The position numbers and the translations under genes were made by a program. From Pedobacter kyonggii (GTDB lineage Bacteria; Bacteroidota; Bacteroidia; Sphingobacteriales; Sphingobacteriaceae): DNA of 64,000 nt. This document shows, piece after piece, positions 56,645 through 64,000 of this stretch. The notes under the pieces are model-generated. The model worked only from the letters and a program-made list of their open reading frames with translations. It had not been told where the DNA came from and did not search any database. The stretch's first letter is position 1, and the number at the start of each line of letters is the position of its first letter. The DNA is taken from contig NZ_SIXF01000009.1 of the NCBI RefSeq assembly GCF_004310665.1, positions 62,001 to 126,000 of the forward strand. The letters are read 5' to 3'.

Positions 56645-57148
56645 ATGATCGATCAAAATTACAGGTGGTATCCGGTTTATACACGTTCGAGGGCTGAAAA
56701 AAAGGCTCATGAAGAGCTGATGAGAAAGGGTATTACCTCTTACCTCCCGCTAAAAAAAACGGTTAAACAGTGGAGCGACCGCAAAAAAATTATTGAAGAG
56801 GCTTTAATTAAGTCGTACCTGTTTGTGTATATTTCGGCCAAAGAATATGCTGAAGTTTTGATGACCAATGGCATTGCCAGGTTCATCTATTTCTCCAGCC
56901 AAATAGCGTCTATACCCGAACAACAAATCAATGATCTTAAACTCCTGCTCGCTACCGATACAGAACTTGAGGTTTTTGAATACGACATCAAACCTGGTGA
57001 GCGTGTGCTGATCAAAGCAGGTCCCTTTAAGGGGATCCTGGCAGAATTGGTATCGATACAGAATAAACAACGTATTATTTTACGTTTACAGAATATGGGT
57101 TATTCGATAAATATCAATACATCGATAGCTTTTGTGGAACCGATATAA
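56645..57148 (+). CDS. NusG-like transcription antiterminator (UpxY/LoaP-type)
   Basis: 167 residues. NGN domain from WYPVYTRSRAEKKAHEELMR to LKSYLFVYISAKEY, then a KOW-like region (EYDIKPGERVLIKAGPFKGI). It resembles NusG paralogues that let polymerase run through terminators in long polysaccharide operons. It is the third gene here, after the exporter and kinase; the leader hairpin at 53249 is a likely target. The core NusG with L1/L11 neighbours is not in this window. Confidence 0.85.
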   Translation: MIDQNYRWYPVYTRSRAEKKAHEELMRKGITSYLPLKKTVKQWSDRKKIIEEALIKSYLFVYISAKEYAEVLMTNGIARFIYFSSQIASIPEQQINDLKLLLATDTELEVFEYDIKPGERVLIKAGPFKGILAELVSIQNKQRIILRLQNMGYSININTSIAFVEPI

Positions 57149-57300
57149 GATGTGAGATTTGAGTCCTTAGATGTAAGAAGAGGGAAGGACTCAACAAAAT
57201 ATATAACGAAATAATCAGTTCATTTTTAAAAATAGAATGTGACTGAGGGGGCGAAGCTGTGCCCGGCCAAGAAATACCAAATGACCATTACCTTTTACAG
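57149..57300. repeat. Spacer with an inverted repeat before the asparagine synthase gene
   Basis: GAGTCCTT (57161-57168) and AAGGACTC (57185-57192) form an 8-bp inverted repeat within words like gatgtgagatttgag. No gene; the long-frame start at 57259 is not used (see next gene). Confidence 0.4.
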
Positions 57301-59100
57301 ATGTGCCGTATTGCGGGAATTATAGATAGCAGCAGGCCAATCGATCTACTTCAAACAGAAGTTAAAGGCATGTGCACGTTAATGGCTCATGGCGGGCCAG
57401 ATGATGAAGGTTTTTACGCCAATGCCGGCGATGGAATTGTGATGGGGCACAGGCGTCTGGCCCTGATCGATTTATCTCCCAAGGGACATCAGCCCATGCT
57501 TTATCAGAACGGAAAACTGGTTATTTCTTTTAATGGCGAAATCTATAATTATCAGCTGTTAAAAAAGGAGCTTCAGTACCTCGGCTTTCAGTTTAAGACC
57601 GGGAGTGATACCGAGGTTATTTTAGCCGGCTATGCCGCGTGGGGAGTTGAGAGTTTCGATAAGCTAAAAGGCATGTTTGCTTTTTGTTTGTATGACGCTG
57701 ATCTAAAACATAGCTACCTCGTACGTGACCCATCGGGTATTAAACCCTTATATTTTCGTGCAATCGAAAAACATCTGGTTTTTTCTTCGGAAGTTAAAGC
57801 CTTTGCAGAGACTGGTTATAGTTATACAGAACACGCGGATTGGCAAATCCTTTTTCTGGCCTTCGGGCATTTACCAGAGCCCTATACTACTTTTAGCGAA
57901 GTGATGATGTTGCCTAAGGGCCACTACTTGATCTGGCTACATCAATCGGATACTTTCGAAATCAAAAGTTATGTCCAGCACCACCCGATAAAAGAGATCA
58001 CTGATTATCAGGAAGCCAAAACTGTAGTACGACAAAATTTATACGCAGCAGTTAGAAAACATCTTTTATCTGATGCTAAAATCGGTGTTTTTTTAAGTGG
58101 TGGGATCGACAGCAGTATTTTGAGTTTGCTTGCTGATGGAATTCTGGCAGCAGATAGTTTAAAGCTCAATACGGTATCGATCAATTTTGAAGAGGCTGAA
58201 TTTTCTGAGCAGGTTTTTCAGGATACTGTTGTTGAGCGGCTTCATGGTAAACATTCAGCATATACCATCACGCCTGCCCTCTTCTCAGAACATTTCCAGG
58301 CAGCCTTAAACGCCATGGATCAACCTACTGCCGATGGCATTAATTCGTGGTTCGTTAACTATTTCGCTAAAGAAAACGGCTTAAAGGCTGTTTTATCCGG
58401 TATTGGCGCTGATGAGCTCTTTGGGGGATATCCTTCTTTTAAACGGATGGGCTGGATCAGACATTTGAAGAGACTGCCTCAGTTCATTCTCAGAAAAAGT
58501 CTGCGCTTTAAAAAGGCTTCGTTAAAACGATCATATTATTTAAGTTACCAGAATACAGTTGGAGAGTATCTTTTTTTAAGAGGGATATTCACCCCTGATG
58601 AAATCGCCCGGTTGTTATCGTGCACAATTGCAAAAGTTGACCAGGTTCTTCAAAATGCATTTATTAACCCTATTCCGAATCATTTAAAAGATGGCGAAAG
58701 AGCAAGTTGGTTAGAATGTAATTTATACATGCAAAATCAATTGCTTAAGGATACTGATACCATGAGCATGCGGCACGGTGTAGAAGTCAGGGTTCCCTTT
58801 TTAGATCAGGATTTACTGGGCACACTAGGTGCGATGGATGCTGGCTTAAAGTTTAAAGGTAAACGTGATAAATCACTTTTAATAGATGCATTTACAGACA
58901 TTCTTCCCCGATTGATCTGGGACCGCAAAAAAATGGGCTTCACCTTCCCTTTTCAAGATTGGTTGAAAAACGATGAGCATTTCCTCCATTCGATAAAAAC
59001 TAGCGAGAATACATTCGTTTCAACAATGGTTGATGATTTTAGGCAAGGGAATTTACATTGGAGCAAAGTGATTGTTCTTTATCAGGTGTTTAGGGTTTAG
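57301..59100 (+). CDS. Asparagine synthase (glutamine-hydrolysing)
   Basis: 599 residues from ATG 57301, chosen because the mature enzyme needs Cys2 (MCRIAGIID) as the glutaminase nucleophile; the frame opens earlier at 57259 but would bury it. N-terminal glutaminase (RLALIDLSPKGHQPM, SFNGEIYNYQLL), then the synthetase with the PP-loop GVFLSGGIDSSI and the C-terminal GADELFGGYP. In such loci these enzymes often amidate sugars or act on surface glycan precursors; a true asparagine role is possible. Confidence 0.93.
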   Translation: MCRIAGIIDSSRPIDLLQTEVKGMCTLMAHGGPDDEGFYANAGDGIVMGHRRLALIDLSPKGHQPMLYQNGKLVISFNGEIYNYQLLKKELQYLGFQFKTGSDTEVILAGYAAWGVESFDKLKGMFAFCLYDADLKHSYLVRDPSGIKPLYFRAIEKHLVFSSEVKAFAETGYSYTEHADWQILFLAFGHLPEPYTTFSEVMMLPKGHYLIWLHQSDTFEIKSYVQHHPIKEITDYQEAKTVVRQNLYAAVRKHLLSDAKIGVFLSGGIDSSILSLLADGILAADSLKLNTVSINFEEAEFSEQVFQDTVVERLHGKHSAYTITPALFSEHFQAALNAMDQPTADGINSWFVNYFAKENGLKAVLSGIGADELFGGYPSFKRMGWIRHLKRLPQFILRKSLRFKKASLKRSYYLSYQNTVGEYLFLRGIFTPDEIARLLSCTIAKVDQVLQNAFINPIPNHLKDGERASWLECNLYMQNQLLKDTDTMSMRHGVEVRVPFLDQDLLGTLGAMDAGLKFKGKRDKSLLIDAFTDILPRLIWDRKKMGFTFPFQDWLKNDEHFLHSIKTSENTFVSTMVDDFRQGNLHWSKVIVLYQVFRV

Positions 59101-59116
59101 GGTTTAGGGTTTAGGG
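59089..59116 (+). repeat. Four TTTAGGG-type heptamers at the end of the asparagine synthase gene
   Basis: GGTTTAGGGTTTAGGG-like runs start at the last codons of the gene and continue past its stop. It resembles a plant telomere repeat but is short. Related words occur at 61127-61170 and 61600-61650. Confidence 0.6.
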
Positions 59117-59125
59117 AAAACAAAT

Positions 59126-60235
59126 TTGAAAAACAAAAAAATTTTATTTCTTACTTTACATACTTTCAGTTTAACTGGAGGGATAGAAAAGGTGAGCAAA
59201 ACCTTTGCGAAAACGCTTGATGACCTGAAAACCAGTGCGCAAATCCAGTCTTACCAGGTATTGTCGATGTATGATAATGAACCTGATCTGGGTTATGTAT
59301 CACAAAGTTCATTTAAAGGATATCATGGCCAAAAAACAACTTTTGGTTTAGCGGCCATCAAAGAAGGATTAAAAGCAGATGTGATTATTTTAAGTCATGC
59401 GCATTTGTTACTTTTTGCCCTGATCACCAAAAGGTTAAAACCAAGTGTCCGTATCGTGCTCTTTGCTCATGGGATAGAGATTTGGAATGCTTTAGCGGGC
59501 TGGAAAAAGCAAATACTGAGCAAAACAGAGATCTGGGCGGTGAGCCGATATACAGCAGATCAGATTATACATCGTCATGGAATAGCTGCGAGCAAGATAA
59601 AAGTATTAAACAACTGTTTAGACCCGTATTTTAAATTAAGCGAATCGGTTTCAAAACCTGCTACGCTTCTCGCTAAATATGGCCTTAATCGCGATCAAAA
59701 AGTGATATTAACGATCTGCCGTTTATCTTCATCAGAACAATATAAAGGTTACGACCAGGTTATCGAATGCTTAGAGCAGGTCATTAAGGTTTATCCAGAT
59801 ATAGCTTACTTGTTGGTTGGAAGAGGTGATGCTACGGAACTAGCGCGTATTCAAAAGCTCGTAGTTAAATTTAACCTCCAAAAAAACGTAATACTTACAG
59901 GTTTTGTTCCGGAAGATGAACTTGTTTTACATTATCAATTGGGTGATGTATTTGTAATGCCGAGCAAGGCAGAAGGATTTGGACTCGTTTTTATCGAAGC
60001 TGCCGCTTATGGTTGCGCTGTAATTGGCGGTAATGCTGATGGCAGCAGGGATGCCTTAATGGATGGCGAACTGGGTACCCTTCTGAATCCTAATGATGCA
60101 GCAGCAATGGGTGAAGCTATTATCGTTGCCTTGCAAAAAGAAAGGCCTGATATTAAAGCGATCCAGGAACTGTGTTATAGAACATTTGGATACAGGCAGT
60201 ATCAAGAAAAAGTATCGAACTTGCTATTGGTATAA
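59126..60235 (+). CDS. Family 4 glycosyltransferase
   Basis: 369 residues. Starts with TTG at 59126 (MKNKKILFLTLHTFSLTGGIEKV). GT-B fold with the C-terminal EX7E-like motif SKAEGFGLVFIEAAAYG, and LILTICRLSSSEQYKG at the start of the donor domain. Adds a sugar to the glycan. Follows asparagine synthase by 25 bp of TTTAGGG-type repeat. Confidence 0.9.
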   Translation: MKNKKILFLTLHTFSLTGGIEKVSKTFAKTLDDLKTSAQIQSYQVLSMYDNEPDLGYVSQSSFKGYHGQKTTFGLAAIKEGLKADVIILSHAHLLLFALITKRLKPSVRIVLFAHGIEIWNALAGWKKQILSKTEIWAVSRYTADQIIHRHGIAASKIKVLNNCLDPYFKLSESVSKPATLLAKYGLNRDQKVILTICRLSSSEQYKGYDQVIECLEQVIKVYPDIAYLLVGRGDATELARIQKLVVKFNLQKNVILTGFVPEDELVLHYQLGDVFVMPSKAEGFGLVFIEAAAYGCAVIGGNADGSRDALMDGELGTLLNPNDAAAMGEAIIVALQKERPDIKAIQELCYRTFGYRQYQEKVSNLLLV

Positions 60236-60261
60236 GGAGATAAAGAAGAATATAAATAAGC

Positions 60262-61119
60262 ATGCATAACGACGAACACACCTGGACCATTGAGGCTAAA
60301 GCTTCCTTATTCGATCTAAAGCTCAACGAAATTTGGGCTTACCGCGATCTGCTTTGGTTATTGGTTCGGCGGGATTTTGTTTCTTTCTATAAACAGACCA
60401 TATTAGGCCCATTGTGGTTTTTCATCCAGCCCTTATTTACCACGATCATCTTTACTTTTATTTTCGGGAATCTGGCCGGAATATCTACTGATGGTTTACC
60501 CAAACCACTTTTCTATATGGCAGGGATTACCGCCTGGAACTATTTTGCCGATTGTTTAACCAAAACTTCCACTGTTTTTAAAGATAATGCCAATATCTTT
60601 GGAAAGGTATATTTCCCACGTTTAATTATGCCTTTGAGTATAGTAGTGAGCAATTTGGTACGCTTTGGTGTACAGATGATATTATTTCTCTTAATGATGG
60701 CATATTACCATTTTGTTGTTGGAGCAAGCTTTAATATTACCTGGGCCATTACACTATTTCCTGTTATTGTTGTTTTAATGGCATTACTGGGTTTAGGCGC
60801 AGGAATGATTATTTCGGCAATGACCACTAAATATCGGGATCTTGCTTTCTTGGTTACTTTTGGAGTGCAGCTGCTGATGTATGCGACTACGGTCATTTAT
60901 CCTCTATCTACAGCAATTGAAAAATACCCAAAATATGCCTGGATTGTTAAATATAACCCGATGACACCTATTATTGAGACCTTTCGATATGGGTTTCTGG
61001 GTGAGGGAAGTTTTAGCTGGGGGAGTTTGGGTTATGCTACTGGCGTTACAGTTGCTTTATTGATTTTTGGGATTGTGATTTTTAATAAAGTGGAACGAAA
61101 TTTTGTTGACACGGTGTAA
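60262..61119 (+). CDS. ABC transporter permease for polysaccharide export (Wzm-like)
   Basis: 285 residues, six membrane helices (ABC-2 type): LLVRRDFVSFYKQTILGPLW, LFYMAGITAWNYF, LVRFGVQMILFLLMMAYYH, LGLGAGMIISAMTTKYRDL and YNPMTPIIETFRYGFLGEG. Partner ATPase is at 61657. Together they move the polymer across the inner membrane. The conserved (T)KYRDL and NPMTPIIE segments are usual for Wzm. Confidence 0.92.
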   Translation: MHNDEHTWTIEAKASLFDLKLNEIWAYRDLLWLLVRRDFVSFYKQTILGPLWFFIQPLFTTIIFTFIFGNLAGISTDGLPKPLFYMAGITAWNYFADCLTKTSTVFKDNANIFGKVYFPRLIMPLSIVVSNLVRFGVQMILFLLMMAYYHFVVGASFNITWAITLFPVIVVLMALLGLGAGMIISAMTTKYRDLAFLVTFGVQLLMYATTVIYPLSTAIEKYPKYAWIVKYNPMTPIIETFRYGFLGEGSFSWGSLGYATGVTVALLIFGIVIFNKVERNFVDTV

Positions 61120-61239
61120 GGAGGTTAGAGAATTAGGGTTTAGCGTGCAATGTTTAGGAGTAGTGTCCAGGTTTAACGAAACTTTCATATATTCATGGCT
61201 ATCATCCCTTATTTATTTCATCTATAAAAAATAAGGAAT
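61120..61239. repeat. Repeat-rich spacer left of the four-helix bundle gene
   Basis: AATTAGGGTTTAGCG around 61132-61146 is nearly inverse-complementary to CGCTAACCCCTAA at 61600-61612, on the other side of the inserted gene. Confidence 0.45.
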
Positions 61240-61557
61240 ATGCACACCTGCTCATTTGAAAAACTAGAAGTCTGGCAACTATCCAGATCTTTTAGAAAAG
61301 GCATTTGCCAACTTACGGTAAAGTTCCCCAAGGAAGAAACCTTTGGCTTAACCAGCCAGATTAAAAGATCGATTAGTAGCATTGGGGCTTGCCTAGCGGA
61401 AGGATCCGGAAAAACTACTTCGAAAGATAAAGCCCATTATACAAATATGACCTATACCACTAAACTCGAAACCTTAAATCATTTAATCGCTGCAATGGAC
61501 CTTGATTATATAACCAACGAAGAATATTTAACGTACCGATCGAAATTGAAAACATAA
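61240..61557 (+). CDS. Four-helix bundle protein (S23/IVS-type) between transporter genes
   Basis: 105 residues: FEKLEVWQLSRSFRKGICQL, then RSISSIGACLAEGSGK, close to the RAAxSIxxNIAEG signature of the four-helix S23 family, whose genes are often found in 23S rRNA insertions and scattered in Bacteroidota. Here it separates the permease from its ATPase, flanked by inverse TTAGGG-like words. Function unknown. Confidence 0.85.
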   Translation: MHTCSFEKLEVWQLSRSFRKGICQLTVKFPKEETFGLTSQIKRSISSIGACLAEGSGKTTSKDKAHYTNMTYTTKLETLNHLIAAMDLDYITNEEYLTYRSKLKT

Positions 61558-61656
61558 CGATTAAGTTGAGTGGGCTTAGAAATTCACAAATTAATAACGC
61601 TAACCCCTAACCACCTAAGCCCTAACCTTTTTCCTATAACCTCTAACCGCTAAACA
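61558..61656. repeat. CCCTAAC-rich spacer right of the four-helix bundle gene
   Basis: ACCCCTAACCACCTAAGCCC-type words, then cttataacctctaacc-like words. Matches in inverse the words at 61127-61150 and 59089-59116. Confidence 0.5.
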
Positions 61657-62919
61657 TTGTCAAAAAATAGTGCCATAAAAGTAGAAAATCTTAGTAAAGC
61701 TTATCAATTGGGACAAATCGGCACTGGCACCATTAGTCGCGATTTAGAACGTTGGTATGCCCGTATGCGTGGAAAAGAAGATCCTTTTTTAAGAATTGGA
61801 GAAACCAATGATCGCAGCATTAAAGGTGAAAGCGATGTAGTTTGGAGTTTAAAAGACATTAATTTCGAAATTGAGCAAGGCGATGCCGTTGGCATTATCG
61901 GGCGTAATGGCGCAGGCAAAAGCACGTTATTAAAAATCTTAAGTAAGGTTACCGCCCCTACTACTGGCAGAATATCTGGGAAAGGCCGGATAGCCAGCTT
62001 ATTAGAAGTAGGTACCGGTTTTCATCCAGAGCTAAGTGGCCGCGAAAACATTTTCTTAAATGGCGCTATTTTGGGCATGCGCAAAAAGGAAATCCAACGT
62101 AAGTTTGATGAAATTGTAGATTTTGCAGGGATTGATAGATATATTGATACGCCTGTAAAACGGTATTCTTCAGGCATGTACGTGCGTTTGGCTTTTGCCG
62201 TAGCTGCACATTTGGAATCAGAAATTTTAATTGTGGATGAAGTATTGGCTGTGGGTGATGCAGAGTTTCAGAAAAAGTGCTTGGGCAAAATGGGCGAAGT
62301 AAGTAAGGGTGAAGGAAGAACGGTGTTGTTTGTGAGCCATAATATGGACGCAGTTGCTACACTAACCAGCAAATCAATTTATTTAAAAAATGGAAAATTG
62401 AACCTATATTCTAATACTGAATCCGTAATAAAAGAATATATTGAAGCTGACAAAAATGAAGTCGGAGTTTATTCAAAAGAACCAAAATTAAATATTCCAT
62501 CTTTCACACGTATTGAAGTCTTAACTTCAGAAATAGATGGTTCACATATGAATGGTAAAGACTTAGTTATTGATTTGGAAATTAATATGCCAGAAGTAAT
62601 TGAGGGCATGTCTTTATCTCTTCAAATATGTAACCCAAAAGAACAACCAATAATTTATACATACATATTTGATACTGACACACCATTATTAAGAAAAACA
62701 GGTATTAATAAAATGCGCTGTACACTATCAAATTGTAAATTATACGCCGACAGATATTATTTAATTGCGCATTTAGCTGAAACAAAAGGCAAATCTAAAT
62801 TTGAAGAGATCCATAGAATATGTGAGTTTGAAGTAGTAATGCCAAATAAGATAATAGAATGGGGCTGGCAGAAGGATGTATGTGTGTATACTGAGGATTT
62901 TAGATGGGAGAAAAAATAA
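61657..62919 (+). CDS. ABC transporter ATP-binding protein for polysaccharide export (Wzt-like)
   Basis: 420 residues, TTG start. Walker A IIGRNGAGKST, signature RYSSGMYVRLAFAVAAHL, Walker B ILIVDEVLAVGD, H-loop FVSHN. C-terminal domain (about 270-420: EVGVYSKEPKLNIPSFTRIE...) has the Wzt_C beta-sandwich pattern that binds the modified glycan end. A methyltransferase gene follows after 3 bp, fitting a chain-end methyl cap recognised by this domain. Confidence 0.93.
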   Translation: MSKNSAIKVENLSKAYQLGQIGTGTISRDLERWYARMRGKEDPFLRIGETNDRSIKGESDVVWSLKDINFEIEQGDAVGIIGRNGAGKSTLLKILSKVTAPTTGRISGKGRIASLLEVGTGFHPELSGRENIFLNGAILGMRKKEIQRKFDEIVDFAGIDRYIDTPVKRYSSGMYVRLAFAVAAHLESEILIVDEVLAVGDAEFQKKCLGKMGEVSKGEGRTVLFVSHNMDAVATLTSKSIYLKNGKLNLYSNTESVIKEYIEADKNEVGVYSKEPKLNIPSFTRIEVLTSEIDGSHMNGKDLVIDLEINMPEVIEGMSLSLQICNPKEQPIIYTYIFDTDTPLLRKTGINKMRCTLSNCKLYADRYYLIAHLAETKGKSKFEEIHRICEFEVVMPNKIIEWGWQKDVCVYTEDFRWEKK

Positions 62920-62922
62920 ATT

Positions 62923-63636
62923 ATGAGAACTGAAAACTTAGGGCGCCTTAGTACAACGGACATAAAAGTTGATGATTTATATTATTTGCATTATAAATAT
63001 TATCACAAAGATTTATTTAATGCATTTAATCAATATGCAACTGGTAAATTACTAGATATTGGATGTGGAAATAAACCATATCAAGATAAACTAAAAGATA
63101 AAATCAATGACTATATAGGCGTAGATGTAATTCAGTCAAGTGAAAACAAGGTTGATTTTTTATGCCCAGCCAATAATATTCCTCTCGAAAGTAATCAGTT
63201 TGAAACTATTATATCTACACAAACAATTGAGCATGTCGAAGACCACCAGGGTTTAATAAACGAAGCATACAGGTTGCTAAAATCTAATGGCATCTTTATA
63301 ATTAGCGGGCCAATGTACTGGCCACTACATGAAGAGCCTTATGATTTTTTTAGATTTACTAAACATGGCTTTAGATATCTTTTAGAAAAAAGTGGATTTG
63401 AAATAGTTGAGATTAAATCAAATGGAGGAAAATGGTCGGTAGCAGGACAAGCATTGCTTCATGCATTATATCCCCAAGTTTATTTTATAAGTGGCTTTAA
63501 AGGAAAATTACTGCGGTTTTTGCTCAAACTCATTGGAGGGATAAAATCAATTAATAAGTTTTTTGTATTTATGGATAACCAAGGTACCATTGATCATTCT
63601 AATACAATGAATTATGTAGTTATTGCAAAAAAATAA
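62923..63636 (+). CDS. SAM-dependent methyltransferase, class I
   Basis: 237 residues. Motif I LLDIGCGNKPYQDKL, acidic motif II NDYIGVDVI, FETIISTQTIEHVED as motif IV-like, and PMYWPLHEEPYDFFRFT. Acts probably on the glycan or its lipid carrier, directly after Wzt. Three-base gap to the previous gene and 7 to the next. Confidence 0.88.
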   Translation: MRTENLGRLSTTDIKVDDLYYLHYKYYHKDLFNAFNQYATGKLLDIGCGNKPYQDKLKDKINDYIGVDVIQSSENKVDFLCPANNIPLESNQFETIISTQTIEHVEDHQGLINEAYRLLKSNGIFIISGPMYWPLHEEPYDFFRFTKHGFRYLLEKSGFEIVEIKSNGGKWSVAGQALLHALYPQVYFISGFKGKLLRFLLKLIGGIKSINKFFVFMDNQGTIDHSNTMNYVVIAKK

Positions 63637-63643
63637 AACAATA

Positions 63644-64000
63644 ATGATTCTTTCTGTTGTAATACCTTGTTATAATCATGGCGAATTTGTTCAGGACGCT
63701 ATTGATAGTGTTTTAACGTATCAGGACCAATCTATTGAAATAATAATTGTCGATGATGGTTCTACCGATTTAGCAACCATTAATAAGATTGATGAGTTAA
63801 AAAAAGCGGGATATCATATCATTCAACACAAAAATTCGGGGCTAGCATTTAGTAGAAATGCAGGGATCTTGGCTGCAAGAGGAAAATACATTTTACCACT
63901 AGATGCAGATAATAAGATTAAATCTGATTATATCAGAAAAGGGATAAAATTATTGGATCAAGGGATCTGTGATATCGTTTATGCAAAGCCCTCTTTTTTT
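63644..64000 (+). CDS. Family 2 glycosyltransferase, 3' end cut by window edge
   Basis: ATG at 63644; 119 codons are visible: MILSVVIPCYNHGEFVQDAI, IIIVDDGSTDLATI, AFSRNAGILAARGKYILPLD and DADNKI (DXD). GT-A fold N-terminus. Its C-terminus continues beyond 64000. Same operon as the methyltransferase. Confidence 0.9.
   Translation, partial: MILSVVIPCYNHGEFVQDAIDSVLTYQDQSIEIIIVDDGSTDLATINKIDELKKAGYHIIQHKNSGLAFSRNAGILAARGKYILPLDADNKIKSDYIRKGIKLLDQGICDIVYAKPSFF

Noticed and set aside
59089-59116. Telomere-like TTTAGGG repeat as a sign of a linear replicon end
   Set aside because: Only about four units, inside an operon and over a gene end; genes continue on both sides.

Overview
The window looks like a chromosome segment of a Bacteroidota bacterium in the Sphingobacteriaceae, most like Pedobacter. 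The reasons are the low GC content, start regions with TAnnTTTG-type -7 boxes and few Shine-Dalgarno sequences, a SusC-like TonB receptor, a bacterial serine palmitoyltransferase, an Hc1-type histone H1-like protein, and a division and cell-wall (dcw) cluster in the order mraZ-rsmH-ftsL-ftsI-murE-mraY-murD-ftsW-murG-murC-ftsQ-ftsA-ftsZ without murF. Genus placement is inference.

Layout. 1-2000: truncated TonB-dependent receptor (minus). 2196-5994: penicillin-acylase-family protein, small membrane protein and LuxE-like acyl-adenylating enzyme (plus). 5998-10208: an eight-gene minus-strand operon (MerC-like membrane protein, 54-aa lipoprotein, ABC ATPase and permease, three secreted CxxCG paralogues, Fur-family regulator). 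It faces a broken COG0523 metal-chaperone GTPase across a spacer with two TGCAA-N5-TTGCA-type inverted repeats; I read this as a metal (probably zinc) regulon. 10689-22501: housekeeping and small genes (tyrS, ligA, dapA, a histone-like protein, serine palmitoyltransferase, GNAT, a cNMP-domain/AraC regulator) and an AAA ATPase gene broken by one stop. 22667-39334: the dcw cluster, with an array of GTGGT repeats upstream of mraZ. 39650-40178: a 529-bp element with 12-bp terminal inverted repeats and a TAA duplication, probably a MITE. 40360-47533: PepSY membrane protein, DUF1080 protein, GNAT-pgk, a decayed PIN toxin with its antitoxin, and gapA.

47779-64000 is a surface-polysaccharide locus: WecA/MraY-type initiating transferase, glycosyltransferase, Wza-like export lipoprotein, Wzc-like kinase, NusG-like antiterminator, asparagine synthase, GT4, Wzm/Wzt-type ABC exporter, methyltransferase and a truncated GT2. 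Inside it, at 49777-52990, lies the most unusual feature: seven tandem, highly divergent loci (four intact, three broken) for small secreted proteins. Each intact one has a signal peptide, a Cys near the mature N-terminus, and a C-terminal tripartite tail made of a C-P-[LI]-D-[DN]-[YF]-like motif, one hydrophobic helix and basic residues. This looks like an exosortase-type sorting signal, but no sortase is visible in the window.

Dispersed intergenic repeats (REP-like hairpins, accacaaag-type words, TTTAGGG runs) fill many spacers. I saw no rRNA, tRNA, CRISPR or prophage.
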